From CALUVN01 sp944323595 (lineage in GTDB: Bacteria > Cyanobacteriota > Vampirovibrionia > Gastranaerophilales > Gastranaerophilaceae), in NCBI GenBank assembly GCA_963931255.1, contig OZ006972.1, positions 2,108,001-2,172,000 on the forward strand: a stretch of DNA of 64,000 nucleotides. Reading direction: 5' to 3'. Below, in pieces: positions 8,075 to 18,153 of this stretch. A program made the position numbers and the translations under genes. Below the pieces are notes generated by a model. It was not told where the DNA came from. It worked only from the letters and a program-made list of their open reading frames with translations, and made no database searches. Each line of letters starts with the position of its first letter. Position 1 is the first letter of the stretch.

Positions 8075-10171
8075 ATGTTAAAAACAAAAGAGATTGTTAA
8101 TATAGCTTGTGTGTGTAGTGAAAAATATGCGCCTTATTTAGGTACAATGTTAGTTTCGCTATTAGAAAAATTTGACATAAATAAGCAATTAAAAATTTAT
8201 ATTCTTACAGAAGATTTTTCAATAAATTCACAAAAGAAATTGGAACATCTGAAAAAAATTCACGATTTTGAGATAGAATACATTTACATAAATAAAAGTA
8301 ATTTAGATTTTTTGACATCAGATATCAAATGTCCCGTGCACGTAGCTCCAATTGCTGCTTCCAGAATTTTACTGCCTAAACTTTTAAATAATATTGATAA
8401 AATAGTCACACTTGAATGCGATATGCTGATAAACGATGATATCTCTAAACTTTATCAAACCGATATAGCGGACTACGCTATGGCAGCCGTTGAAGATTTT
8501 TCAAATGAAAGGCATTCAAAAGACTTGTGGGGTGAAAAATCTGACTACTACAACACAGGTGTTTGTATCTTAAATTTAAAAAAACTCCGCGAAATAAATT
8601 ATTTGGAAATAATAAAAAATAAAATAAATAAAAACGGTTCAAGATACCAGCTGCAAGAGCAGGACATCTGGAATGACGCATTAAAAAACAACATAAAAAG
8701 GCTTGATATAAGATGGAATTTTTACCATTCCGACCCAAGCGAAGCAACCAGAATAAAAGAAAATTTCATCCCCAAAAGCGAGGAGGAATTCAAAGCAGCC
8801 TGCGAAAATCCGGGGATTTACCATTTTCTTTCAGAGTACAAATGCTGGTTTCCTACAGTAAAAAAGAAATACACACCATTGTACAGAAAATATGAAAAGA
8901 AAAGTCCATTTTATAAAATAATTAAATTTCACGATTACACATTGAATAATGTTCACTTTAAACTACTAACTTTTAATTCAAAAATAGTATATAGAAACAC
9001 AACAACCAACGGAGAAAAGATGATAAAATTATTCGGGATAACCTTATTTCACAAAACAAATACACCAAAAGCTAAAAAAATAAATATATTAAAAAATATA
9101 TTTTCCGTAAAAAATTCACCAGATAAAAAACATAAAATTTTCACGGTTTTAGGTTTCAAACTTAAATTCAAACTCAAAAGAAAACATGAGCCGTCAAAAG
9201 TTGATATTCTTGAAAATCGTTTGAACAGACTGGAAAAAGTAACATTATATGCAATAAACAGAAATTTAATCCAGGAATTCAATGACTTGAAACGACAAAA
9301 CGTAGAGTTCAGAAAACGCCTCGGAATGCAACAGAATATAAAAATATTCTGCACATACCACTATCTGGATGATTATCCTATATTCAAGTCCGATATCTAC
9401 GAGCCAATCCAAACCGGAGCATCATCTATGGATTATGATTACGGCTTTTTAAAAGATAATACAGGTGATAATATTTCTGACAAAAATGAATTTTATGCAG
9501 AATTAACAGCCAGCTACTGGGTATGGAAAAATTACATCAAAGAACACCCTGATGTTGAATATATCGGTACCGCGCATCATTATGACCACATGAATTTTTC
9601 TGATGTAGAAATACTTGAGCGGCAGGGATTTACAAAAAAATCAACGGTTGAGTATGAAGAACAATTCAATATTGAATGCAACTCTGAAAATGTCTATTTT
9701 TCTGATTTTGATATAATTTTGCCGAAAAAAGAATATTACGACAAATACGGTAACTTTGAAAAAAATGTCACTTTATACAGTCAATACTGTATGCACCACC
9801 CTCAAGAACAATACCACATGTTTGAAGATATAATCAGAGAATGGCATCCTGAACAAGCACAATATCTTGAAAAACTAAGGGAAATGCAGGAATTTTATCT
9901 TGGCAACACATTTGTTATGAAAACAGAGTTGTTCGTTGATTATATGGAATGGATATTTCCAATGCTCTTTGAACTGGAAAAAAGAACAAATAATTTTGAA
10001 AAATATAAAGATTTCATACCGAAAAAGAAAAGAATTCCGCCATTTTTATCTGAAAGATTTATCAATTTGTGGCTCGAATGTAAGAAAATAGAATGTCCAT
10101 TGCGAATTTTGGAAAAGACTTGGCATAATACAAGAAAAAATATACCAATTAAATCCAAATGGGGAAATTAA
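8075..10171 (+). CDS. GT8 glycosyltransferase fused to a DUF4422 domain
   Basis: Of the 698 residues, about 1-270 form a GT8 domain (NIACVCSEKYAPYLGTMLVS, QEQDIWNDAL, the late GIYHFLSEYKCW). The usual DxD reads LECDML here, with Glu in the first position. Residues 300-380 are a very basic linker with the IFSVKNSPDKKHKI segment, which is repeated in the protein at 16226. Residues 425-690 (IFCTYHYLDDYPIF, TASYWVWKNY, GTAHHYDHM, YSQYCMHH) match DUF4422, a domain found alone or fused to glycosyltransferases in capsule and LPS loci. GAGGAT precedes the ATG. It is probably a bifunctional transferase adding two sugars. Confidence 0.82.
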   Translation: MLKTKEIVNIACVCSEKYAPYLGTMLVSLLEKFDINKQLKIYILTEDFSINSQKKLEHLKKIHDFEIEYIYINKSNLDFLTSDIKCPVHVAPIAASRILLPKLLNNIDKIVTLECDMLINDDISKLYQTDIADYAMAAVEDFSNERHSKDLWGEKSDYYNTGVCILNLKKLREINYLEIIKNKINKNGSRYQLQEQDIWNDALKNNIKRLDIRWNFYHSDPSEATRIKENFIPKSEEEFKAACENPGIYHFLSEYKCWFPTVKKKYTPLYRKYEKKSPFYKIIKFHDYTLNNVHFKLLTFNSKIVYRNTTTNGEKMIKLFGITLFHKTNTPKAKKINILKNIFSVKNSPDKKHKIFTVLGFKLKFKLKRKHEPSKVDILENRLNRLEKVTLYAINRNLIQEFNDLKRQNVEFRKRLGMQQNIKIFCTYHYLDDYPIFKSDIYEPIQTGASSMDYDYGFLKDNTGDNISDKNEFYAELTASYWVWKNYIKEHPDVEYIGTAHHYDHMNFSDVEILERQGFTKKSTVEYEEQFNIECNSENVYFSDFDIILPKKEYYDKYGNFEKNVTLYSQYCMHHPQEQYHMFEDIIREWHPEQAQYLEKLREMQEFYLGNTFVMKTELFVDYMEWIFPMLFELEKRTNNFEKYKDFIPKKKRIPPFLSERFINLWLECKKIECPLRILEKTWHNTRKNIPIKSKWGN

Positions 10172-10194
10172 AAAGATAGAAGGAGAAAAAGAAT

Positions 10195-11085
10195 ATGTCT
10201 AAACCGGTAGTAATAGCAGAAATAGGCTGTAATCACAAAGGTGATATGGCTATCGCACATAAAATGATTAAACTTTTAGGGACTTTCAAATTATTAAACG
10301 AAAATTCCTATATTGATATTGTTAAATTTCAGAAAAGAACCAACAAAGAACTTTTAACGCCGGAAGAATACAATGCACCACATCCGAATCCTGCCAATAG
10401 CTACGGTAAAACTTATGGTGAACACCGTGAATTTTTGGAATTTGATTTGGAGCAAAACAGACAATTAAAGGAATGGTGCGAAGAAGAGGGACTGATTTAT
10501 TCCACCTCGACATGGGATTTAACTGCAGCAAAAGAGATTGTATCGCTTAATCCAAAACTAATAAAAGTGCCCTCTGCGAGCAATCTAAATTTTGACATGC
10601 TAGAATATCTTAGAGATAATTACAATGGAGATGTGCATCTTTCTTTCGGAATGACAACTCATAAAGAAGAGCAAAAAATTATTGACTTTTTCAAAGCAAA
10701 AAACAGAGCTAAAGATCTTGTAATTTATGCATGCACATCAGGGTACCCGGTACCTTTTGAAGATATTTGTCTGCGTGAAATTACAAGACTTAAAGAAACC
10801 TATGGCAACGATGTAAAAGCAATCGGATTTTCAGGACACCATTTGGGTATTGCGGTTGATATTGCGGCACTTGCTCTCGGTGCAACTTATTTTGAGCGAC
10901 ACTTTACGTTGGATAGAACCTGGAAAGGTACCGACCACGCTGCGAGTTTGGAACCACAAGGGCTTCAAAAGTTAGCGAGAGATCTCAGACAAACATACCT
11001 GGCTCTTCAATATAAACCTAAAGAAATTCTGGATATTGAAGAAGTACAACGGAAAAAATTAAAAAGATTGTTAGAAAGAGTATAA
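10195..11085 (+). CDS. NeuB-family nonulosonic acid synthase (barrel only)
   Basis: The protein matches sialic-acid/legionaminic/pseudaminic acid synthases, which condense phosphoenolpyruvate with a hexosamine. It has the VVIAEIGCNHKGD start, VKFQKR, KVPSASNLNF, and the HFTLDRTWKGTDHAASLEP block containing metal and PEP ligands. At 296 residues it ends right after the TIM barrel. The usual ~60-residue SAF (antifreeze-like) domain that contributes to the partner active site in typical NeuB dimers is absent. AGGAG precedes the ATG. The gene starts a compact block of nonulosonate genes (NeuA-like three bases downstream), so it should be functional, perhaps with a different substrate. Confidence 0.85.
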   Translation: MSKPVVIAEIGCNHKGDMAIAHKMIKLLGTFKLLNENSYIDIVKFQKRTNKELLTPEEYNAPHPNPANSYGKTYGEHREFLEFDLEQNRQLKEWCEEEGLIYSTSTWDLTAAKEIVSLNPKLIKVPSASNLNFDMLEYLRDNYNGDVHLSFGMTTHKEEQKIIDFFKAKNRAKDLVIYACTSGYPVPFEDICLREITRLKETYGNDVKAIGFSGHHLGIAVDIAALALGATYFERHFTLDRTWKGTDHAASLEPQGLQKLARDLRQTYLALQYKPKEILDIEEVQRKKLKRLLERV

Positions 11086-11087
11086 AA

Positions 11088-11870
11088 ATGGATAAAAATA
11101 TAATAAATTCAATAAAAAAAGATGAAGTATTTGCTATTATTCCGGCACGTTCCGGCTCCAAAGGGGTCAAAAATAAAAATATCAAATTGCTATGCGGATA
11201 TCCAATGATTGCATATTCAATCATTGCGGCAAAACTCTCGCCTGCAATAAAACGGGTTATTGTAACAACAGATTCTCCTGAATATGCAAAACTTGCAAAT
11301 AAATATGGTGCTGAAACACCTTTTTTAAGACCTGCAGAAATATCACAAGATTACTCTACTGATTTAGAATTTATGGAGCACTGTATTAACTGGCTTTATG
11401 AAAACGAAAAAAGTGTACCGGAATATTTTGTGCATTTAAGACCGACAACACCATTAAGACAACTTGAATACATTGAAAAAGCTGTCACGGAAATTAAAAA
11501 AGATAAAAATTCAACATCGCTCCGTTCTGCACATATATCAACACACCCGCCGTTCAAATGGTTTAAGATGTCTGAGGATGGATACTTTAGAAGTATTCTT
11601 GGCGTAGCAACCAATGACGAAGCCAACAATCCGAGGCAAAAATTTGACAATGTATACATCCCTGACGGATATGTCGATGTATTAAAAACTGAATTTATTG
11701 TTAAGAATGATTTAATGCATGGTCAGAATATGGTGCCTTTTATTGTACCGGAAATTGTTGATATTGACGCTAAAAAAGATATTGAACTTCTGGAATATTT
11801 TATTCAAAAATACAATTCTGAAATATTTAAATATTTAACAGAAAACTTTGAAAAGGAAAATATACAATGA
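11088..11870 (+). CDS. CMP-N-acylneuraminate cytidylyltransferase (NeuA-like)
   Basis: The 260-residue protein has the family nucleotide loop IIPARSGSKGVKNKNIK, the VTTDSPEYA segment and LRPTTPLR, as in CMP-sialic/legionaminic acid synthetases. It transfers CMP from CTP to the NeuB product. The gene lies three bases after neuB and overlaps the next gene by four bases (ATGA), so translation is coupled. Unlike some NeuA proteins it lacks a C-terminal HAD phosphatase domain; that activity is supplied by the separate gene at 13731. Confidence 0.88.
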   Translation: MDKNIINSIKKDEVFAIIPARSGSKGVKNKNIKLLCGYPMIAYSIIAAKLSPAIKRVIVTTDSPEYAKLANKYGAETPFLRPAEISQDYSTDLEFMEHCINWLYENEKSVPEYFVHLRPTTPLRQLEYIEKAVTEIKKDKNSTSLRSAHISTHPPFKWFKMSEDGYFRSILGVATNDEANNPRQKFDNVYIPDGYVDVLKTEFIVKNDLMHGQNMVPFIVPEIVDIDAKKDIELLEYFIQKYNSEIFKYLTENFEKENIQ

Positions 11871-12886
11871 AAATTTTAATGATAGGGCTTGGCTCCATAG
11901 GGCAAAGACATTTAAGAAATATAAGAAAATTATACGGTGATAGTGTAGAAATTATAGCATATAGAGTAAGAGGTTTGAAAAGAACATTCTCTGATGACAT
12001 GAAAATCAGGGAAAATGTTGTCCTTGAGGATGAATTCAATATAAAAACATACTCAGACCTGGATGAAGCACTTAAAACGAAGCCTGATGCGGCTTTCATA
12101 ACAAACATCACATCTTTACATGTTGAATGCGCGATAAAGTGTGCAGAAAATGGCTGCAACTTGTTTATTGAAAAACCATTATCATATAACCTTGACGGGG
12201 TTGAAACGCTTCAAAAAATAGTAGAAAATAAAAAAATAATAGCATATATGGGCTTCCAAAATCGCTTCCACCCGTGTGTTAAATATCTAAAAGAAATCAT
12301 TAACAATAAAGAAATAGGGGATATACTTTCTGTTAATATGGAAGTGGGAGAACGATTAACAACAATGCATACCTACGAAAACTATGCTGAAACATATATG
12401 GCAAGAAAAAATATGGGAGGCGGCGTTGTATTAAATCAACAGATACATGAAATTGATTACATTACAGATATCTTAGGTATGCCATCATCAGTATTTGCAA
12501 TGGCAACCAAAAACAACGCATTAAACATTGATGTTGAAGATAATTCATCTGCAATATATGATATCAATGGTATACCTGTATATATTCACTGTGATTTTAT
12601 GCAATATCCACCATCAAGAATCTGTAAAGTTATCGGAACAAAGGGGTATATCACTATTGACATAATACATAACTATTTAGAAATAGCCTTAGATGACAAA
12701 ATAACCAAAATAGAATTTAAAGAGTTTCAACGCAATGATATGTTCATAGAAGAATTAGAAGACTTTATGAAATGTATCGAAAAACAACAAAAACCATTAG
12801 CATCACTTGAAAGCGGAATAAAGACGTTAAAAATTGCGCTTGCGACATTGGAATCAGCAAAAACCTCACAAAAATTAAGAATTTAA
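11867..12886 (+). CDS. Gfo/Idh/MocA-family NAD(P)-dependent sugar oxidoreductase
   Basis: The 339 residues carry the N-terminal Rossmann motif MIGLGSIGQRH, the family EKP signature (FIEKPLSYN), and the VLNQQIHEIDYI helix with the usual catalytic His. Family members oxidise or reduce sugar hydroxyls on nucleotide sugars or free sugars. Placement between the CMP-sugar synthetase and an SDR in one coupled operon suggests a tailoring step in making the nonulosonate or its precursor hexosamine. Confidence 0.82.
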   Translation: MKILMIGLGSIGQRHLRNIRKLYGDSVEIIAYRVRGLKRTFSDDMKIRENVVLEDEFNIKTYSDLDEALKTKPDAAFITNITSLHVECAIKCAENGCNLFIEKPLSYNLDGVETLQKIVENKKIIAYMGFQNRFHPCVKYLKEIINNKEIGDILSVNMEVGERLTTMHTYENYAETYMARKNMGGGVVLNQQIHEIDYITDILGMPSSVFAMATKNNALNIDVEDNSSAIYDINGIPVYIHCDFMQYPPSRICKVIGTKGYITIDIIHNYLEIALDDKITKIEFKEFQRNDMFIEELEDFMKCIEKQQKPLASLESGIKTLKIALATLESAKTSQKLRI

Positions 12887-12897
12887 GGAGTACAATT

Positions 12898-13737
12898 ATG
12901 AATAATAAATTAGCAGAAAAATTCAATTTAGATAAAAAAATTGGTATAATTACGGGAGCAGCAGGTCTTCTCGGATATCGCCATGCTGACGCGATTCTAG
13001 GAGCAGGGGGGGGGGTTGTATTACTGGATATAAACGCTGATGCTCTAAAAAAAGAAAAAGAATATTTTGAAAATTTATATCCAAATGCCATAATTGAAAT
13101 TTTCCAAACAGATATTACAAAAAGAGCAGACCTCGAAAAAGTTAGAGATGAATTGCTTAAAAAATATAAAAAAATTGATATCTTGATTAACAATGCAGCT
13201 AATAATCCCAAAATGGAGGCAAAATCAGAAAACATGGGAGCAATAAGATTTCATAATTTACCTTTAGAAATATGGAATAAAGATATTGCTGTCGGCTTGA
13301 CAGGTGCATTTTTGTGCTGCCAGGTTTTCGGAAAAGTTATGGAAGACAATAACTCAGGTGTCATCTTAAATATTTCGTCAGACTATGGTGTGATATCACC
13401 GGATCAAAGAATTTACAGAAAAGAGGGATTAAAAGAAGAAGAACAAACTGTTAAGCCTGTTTCTTATTCTGTAACAAAACATGGTATTATAGGTTTGACA
13501 AAATATCTTGCAACTTATTGGGCTAAAAACGGAATAAGAGTAAATACTCTTTGCCCGGCTAGTCTATTTAATAATCAACCGGAAGAATTTGTTGAAAAAA
13601 TATCAAAATTAATTCCAATGGGTAGAATGTCAGATCCGGATGAATATCCGGCTACAATACTGTATATGATATCATCAGCAAGTTCTTACATGACAGGAGC
13701 CACAGTTATACTTGACGGAGGTCGTACAATATGGTAA
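12898..13737 (+). CDS. Short-chain dehydrogenase/reductase containing a G10 tract
   Basis: The 279-residue classical SDR has the TGAAGLLGYRHA cofactor motif, the INNAANNP segment, the catalytic NISSDYG serine and YSVTKHG (YxxxK). It probably oxidises or epimerises a sugar intermediate. A run of ten G residues (13006-13015) encodes the Gly-Gly-Gly of ILGAGGGVVLLD near residue 40. As assembled the frame is intact, but a change of one G would stop the enzyme early, so it is a candidate phase-variable gene. It overlaps the phosphatase downstream by seven bases, so loss of frame could also reduce translation of that gene. Confidence 0.85.
   Translation: MNNKLAEKFNLDKKIGIITGAAGLLGYRHADAILGAGGGVVLLDINADALKKEKEYFENLYPNAIIEIFQTDITKRADLEKVRDELLKKYKKIDILINNAANNPKMEAKSENMGAIRFHNLPLEIWNKDIAVGLTGAFLCCQVFGKVMEDNNSGVILNISSDYGVISPDQRIYRKEGLKEEEQTVKPVSYSVTKHGIIGLTKYLATYWAKNGIRVNTLCPASLFNNQPEEFVEKISKLIPMGRMSDPDEYPATILYMISSASSYMTGATVILDGGRTIW
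13006..13015 (+). repeat. Homopolymeric G10 tract in coding sequence
   Basis: Ten consecutive G residues lie in a strongly AT-rich gene and fall in three GGG codons plus the first base of GTT. G-tracts of this length are slippery and underlie phase variation of surface-glycan genes in Campylobacter and other bacteria. Confidence 0.85.
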
Positions 13738-14204
13738 TTAAGCTTTTTGCTACAGATGTTGACGGAACAATGACTGATGCATGCATGTATTATGCAGAAA
13801 ACGGCATTGAATTAAAAAAATTCAATTTCAGAGACGGCATGGGATTTAAATTGCTCCGGGATGCAGGGATTAAAACTGCAATAATAACATCTGAAAATAC
13901 CACTATCGTACAAAAAAGAGCAGATAAATTAAAAGTTGATTATCTTTCAATGGGCACATGGACTAAACTTGACTTTGTTAAAAATATTTGCAAAGATTTA
14001 AATATATCTTTAGATGAGGTTGCATATATCGGCGATGATATCAATGATATTGAATTACTGGATGCTGTAGGATGCAAGGCTTGCCCAAATGATGCAGTAG
14101 CGAAAGTAAAAAATATTAATGATATAATAATTTTAGCCAATAAAGGCGGAGACGGAGCAGTAAGAGAATTTATAGAATTAATTCTGGAAAAGCAAAGTAA
14201 ATAA
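13731..14204 (+). CDS. KdsC-like HAD phosphatase (nonulosonate/Kdo 8- or 9-phosphate phosphatase)
   Basis: The 157-residue HAD protein has no cap insert: ATDVDGTMTDACMYY carries the nucleophile DxD, followed by IITSEN, the lysine-bearing segment and YIGDDINDIELL. This is the compact KdsC/NeuNAc-9-phosphate phosphatase architecture. In this operon it should remove the phosphate left by a NeuB reaction on a 6-phosphohexosamine, or serve a related sugar acid. The ATG overlaps the SDR stop, giving translational coupling, and the stop abuts the ABC transporter start. Confidence 0.87.
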   Translation: MVIKLFATDVDGTMTDACMYYAENGIELKKFNFRDGMGFKLLRDAGIKTAIITSENTTIVQKRADKLKVDYLSMGTWTKLDFVKNICKDLNISLDEVAYIGDDINDIELLDAVGCKACPNDAVAKVKNINDIIILANKGGDGAVREFIELILEKQSK

Positions 14205-15985
14205 ATGATGAATTCACTTATAACAAAAATTAAACAAACACAGGCATATATAAATTATTCACGAATGTGGCCGTATGTTAAACCGTACTGGTTTAGAGCA
14301 TTAATGGCCGTTTTAATATGTATTCCGATAGGTTCACTGGATGCAGTTATTGCACTTGCGCTAAAACCTTATATGGATTTGGTCATGGTCGAAAAAACCG
14401 TAGAATCCCCATGGTATATTCCTTTCGGTATAGTAGCTTTTACCTGTATTCAAGGTATGCTTAACTACCTTGCAACTTACCTCAACACGTGGGTCGGCGG
14501 TAAAATTACTAATGACCTCAAATTCAATCTGTTTAAAAAAATGCTTACATTTGAAACAGCTTACTTTGACAGAAAAAAATCAGGCGATATCGTATTTAGA
14601 TTTAACAATGACGCAGATACAGCCTGCGCAGGGCTGCTTGATAATTTGAAAACATTTGTTTCAAGACTATTTTCATCCATTTCGCTTGTCGGGGTTCTTA
14701 TATATAACTCATGGCAGCTAGCAATTATTGCAATTGTGGTTCTCGGATGCGCATTCCTGCCGCTTGCAAAAATCAGAGAAAGAATTAAAAGCGTCATGGA
14801 TAAATCTGTTGCAGCTGGCTCTACCATTATTACCGCATACAATGAAGCATTTGCGGGCAACAAGACTATAACATCTTATAACCTTGATACTTATCAGGAA
14901 AATAAATTCAAAAATAATCTTAACAACATATTCAGTCTGAAAATAAAAATGATACAAAGAACAAGCTGGCTCTCTCCAATGATGCACGTAATTGTATCTG
15001 TAGGTATAGGGCTTGCAATAGGTTACGGCTCACACCTTATTTTGACAAAACAGATTACAAGCGGCAACTTTGTTTCATTTATCACCGCATTAATTATGCT
15101 TTATACGCCTATAAAAAATCTGGGGAACAACTTTAATGCCGTACAATTCTCATTTATGGCAATTGAACGTGTGTTCAACGTACTTGACGCAAAACCGGCA
15201 ATAAAAGACAAACCTGAAGCAGTAGCATTAAAAGGTGTACACGACAGTATAGTATTTGACCACGTTAACTTTGAATACATTAAAAACAAACCTGTTCTTA
15301 AAGATATAAATTTATCAGTAAAAGCAGGTGAAACTATTGCACTGGTCGGGAATTCCGGTGGCGGAAAATCTACAATTGTGAGCTTGATTCCAAGATTCTA
15401 TGATGTAAAATCAGGTGCGATTAAAATCGACGGAATTGATATCAGAGATTATACACTTAAATCTCTTAGAGCAAATATTTCAGTAGTATTTCAGGATAAC
15501 TTCTTATTTTCTGGAACAATAAAGGAGAATATACTTTTAGGCAAACAGAATGCGACAGATGCTGAAATCAATAAAGCACTTGAAATGGCTTATCTTGATG
15601 AATTTGTGAAAACACTCAAAGACGGTATAAATACCTATATCGGAGAACGTGGGATTTTACTATCAGGCGGACAAAAACAGCGTGTAGCAATTGCACGTGC
15701 ATTTATCAAAAATGCGCCGATAGTAATTCTTGACGAAGCCACAAGTGCCCTTGATAACAAATCAGAAGCTATCGTACAAAAAGCAATTGATAACCTGATG
15801 AAAGATAAAACTGTATTTGTAATAGCGCACAGACTATCTACAGTACAGAATGCGCACAGAATAGCCGTAATAAATGAGGGTAAACTGGCAGAATTAGGCT
15901 CTCACGATGAATTAATGCAAATCGAAAACGGCTTATACAAAAATCTTTATAATATGCAATTCAAAAAACAAGAGGCGGTGGTGTA

Positions 15986-15986
<1 letters not shown>
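14205..15986 (+). CDS. MsbA-like ABC exporter (fused permease and ATPase)
   Basis: The 593-residue half-transporter has a six-helix membrane domain over about residues 30-310. The ATPase follows with Walker A (GNSGGGKSTIV), the LSGGQKQR signature, Walker B (IVILDEATSAL) and the H-loop (VIAHRLSTVQ). It is related to MsbA and to oligosaccharide/lipid flippases such as PglK. The operon context argues for flipping a lipid-linked glycan made by the surrounding enzymes. Its TAA overlaps the ATG of the repeat-containing leader ORF (TAATG), so the two are translationally coupled. Confidence 0.87.
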
Positions 15987-16135
<149 letters not shown>

Positions 16136-16142
16136 ACATACG

Positions 16143-16160
16143 ACATCATTTAGATGATGT
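16143..16160 (+). other. Small hairpin upstream of the terminator
   Basis: ACATCAT, a four-base loop and ATGATGT form a seven-base-pair stem between the repeat tract and the terminator. It may help arrest ribosomes or polymerase. Its role is unknown. Confidence 0.45.
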
Positions 16161-16168
16161 ATATTCGT

Positions 16169-16198
16169 ATCCTTGTACAAATCGTACAAGGATTTTTT
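16169..16198 (+). terminator. Intrinsic terminator between leader ORF and GT2 gene
   Basis: ATCCTTGTAC (16169-16178), a five-base loop and GTACAAGGAT (16184-16193) form a perfect ten-base-pair stem continuing into a run of T residues to 16198. It lies 28 bases upstream of the GT2 start, so it must be read through or blocked for the next two genes to be transcribed from the operon promoter. In the n=2 mod 3 repeat state ribosomes would translate across it. Confidence 0.75.
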
Positions 16199-16225
16199 GT
16201 GCTGAAAAATTATAGGAGAATAGAA

Positions 16226-18142
16226 ATGGAACAAAATCATTTGATATCAATTATCGTACCTACGCATAATCGAGAAAATTTTGTTAGGAAATCATTGGAT
16301 AGTTTATTAAATCAAACATATAAAAATATTGAAATAATAGTTGTACACAATGAGAGTACAGACAATACAGGAGCTGTATTAGAACAATATGCAAGAAAAG
16401 ATACGCGCATCAAAATTATCAATCAAAAAGACAAAGGCTACGGTGGCGGAGTAAATGTTGGGCTAGAAAATGCAAACGGTGACTATATCGCTATTTTAGA
16501 AGCCGATGACTGGGCAGCCTCAGATATGTACGAAAAGCTCTTAAAAAGAGCGCTGGAAACTGATGCTGATATAGTAAAATCTTCATTTTATTACGTAAGA
16601 AATGAAAAAGGTTCGCAACTGGAAGAATGTAAATACTGGTATGGAATGGATAAAGGTTTAAAAGTTTTTAATATCAAACAAGTACCAGATATCGTACGAT
16701 ATTTTGCTAGTTTATGGAGCTGTTTATACAAAAAAAGTTTTATAGATAAGTATCATATAAGAATGATTGAAACGCCGCAGGCAACATACCAAGATTTTTC
16801 CTGGATGGCTGCAACGTATGCAAATGCTGAAAAAATTAGTATTCTGGAAGAGCCACTTTACTACTATTTACGGACAGAAAAACCGGATACTACGTCATAC
16901 TACACAGATGAAAAAGTATTTTACATGCCGTATCATTGTGAAGAAGCACGGAAAATATTTATAAAAGCAAATGTTTTTGAGTATGTAAAAGAACAATATT
17001 ATATTCATGCATTCCGCTCATGTCAATTATTTGGTAAAAATATTGAGGATAAATTAAAAGAACAATATTATACGATATTCAGGAATTTATTAAGAAAAGC
17101 TAAAAAGGATAAAATTTCATTTAAGTATTTTACAAAAGAAGAAAAAAATATATGTAACAAAATTTTAAATAAAACTGTTTTAAAAACAACATCCTACAGG
17201 AATAAAGTACAATACAAACCTCTTGAATACATTTTCTCCGTAAAAAATACCCCTGACAAAAAACACAAAATAGTAACGTTTTTGGGAATAAAATTAAAAT
17301 TAAAAAAACATCAAAGCATTGAAACTCGCCTGAGAAATATTATAAGAGAAGAAGTATCTTTCATAAATGCTAGAGAAATTAGTAACGCAATCTGCATCGC
17401 AAAATTACATAGCAAAACATTTCCTCAATTTAAAAATATTCACCAAAATGACTACATTGCAATATTTGGAGGCGGACAAAGTATTCAACACTACAATAAT
17501 GAACTTTCATGTATCAATATTGCTCTCAATCACTTAATATTCAAAAATGATATAAACTTTTCATATTTATTTAACTGGGATTATCAGGGGACAATAGAAA
17601 AAAGTCCTGATTATTATGAAAAAATAAAACAAATTAATTGCAAAAAATTCTTTGGGAGATTTCAATGCGGCGATTTCTTAGAATACCCAGATCATCCGGA
17701 TGATTCCATTAACGGGATTTATCATTTTTATTCAAGTGCAAGACACCATTTACCGGCATATAACTACGGTGAGAATTTTCACTACGACATTGAAACACAT
17801 CCCATTACCGACTTTATGTCAGTATCATTTGCAGCAATACAATTTGCTCTTTATACTCATCCGCAAAAAATATACTTAATAGGACTGGATACAACCCAAA
17901 CAGGACATTACTTTGGATATAACAATATATATCATATTGGGAAAATGCTAATCGGCTACAAAAAATTGAAAAAGTTTGTCGAAATATATTATCCGGATAT
18001 TGAAATCATTTCCGTCAATCCTGTCGGGTTAAAAGGATTATTTAAGGATGTCTATACACAAAGTTATGTTGATGAACATCCGGAACTTCTTAACGAAAAT
18101 ATTGAAATTCTAAAACAGGAAAATATTGCAGCAATAAAATAA
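16226..18142 (+). CDS. Two-domain glycosyltransferase: GT2 plus C-terminal GT42/DUF115-like domain
   Basis: The start at ATG 16226 is supported by GGAG seven bases upstream and by the GT2 fold beginning at residue 7 (ISIIVPTHN). A longer in-frame start at 16154 would lie within the terminator region. Residues 7-230 are GT2 (GYGGGVNVG, EADDW at 92-96). A basic linker carries the IFSVKNTPDKKHKI segment also found at 8075. The last ~230 residues (YIAIFGGGQSIQ, FMSVSFAAIQFALYT, KIYLIGLDTTQTG) parallel the C-terminus of the protein at 3628. The gene sits behind the repeat leader and terminator, making it the likely target of that switch. Confidence 0.8.
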   Translation: MEQNHLISIIVPTHNRENFVRKSLDSLLNQTYKNIEIIVVHNESTDNTGAVLEQYARKDTRIKIINQKDKGYGGGVNVGLENANGDYIAILEADDWAASDMYEKLLKRALETDADIVKSSFYYVRNEKGSQLEECKYWYGMDKGLKVFNIKQVPDIVRYFASLWSCLYKKSFIDKYHIRMIETPQATYQDFSWMAATYANAEKISILEEPLYYYLRTEKPDTTSYYTDEKVFYMPYHCEEARKIFIKANVFEYVKEQYYIHAFRSCQLFGKNIEDKLKEQYYTIFRNLLRKAKKDKISFKYFTKEEKNICNKILNKTVLKTTSYRNKVQYKPLEYIFSVKNTPDKKHKIVTFLGIKLKLKKHQSIETRLRNIIREEVSFINAREISNAICIAKLHSKTFPQFKNIHQNDYIAIFGGGQSIQHYNNELSCINIALNHLIFKNDINFSYLFNWDYQGTIEKSPDYYEKIKQINCKKFFGRFQCGDFLEYPDHPDDSINGIYHFYSSARHHLPAYNYGENFHYDIETHPITDFMSVSFAAIQFALYTHPQKIYLIGLDTTQTGHYFGYNNIYHIGKMLIGYKKLKKFVEIYYPDIEIISVNPVGLKGLFKDVYTQSYVDEHPELLNENIEILKQENIAAIK

Positions 18143-18153
18143 GCGGAGGAACT

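Noticed and set aside
16154..16225. N-terminal extension of the GT2 protein from ATG 16154
   Set aside because: It would cover the terminator hairpin, has no ribosome site and precedes the conserved GT2 start; GGAG supports 16226.
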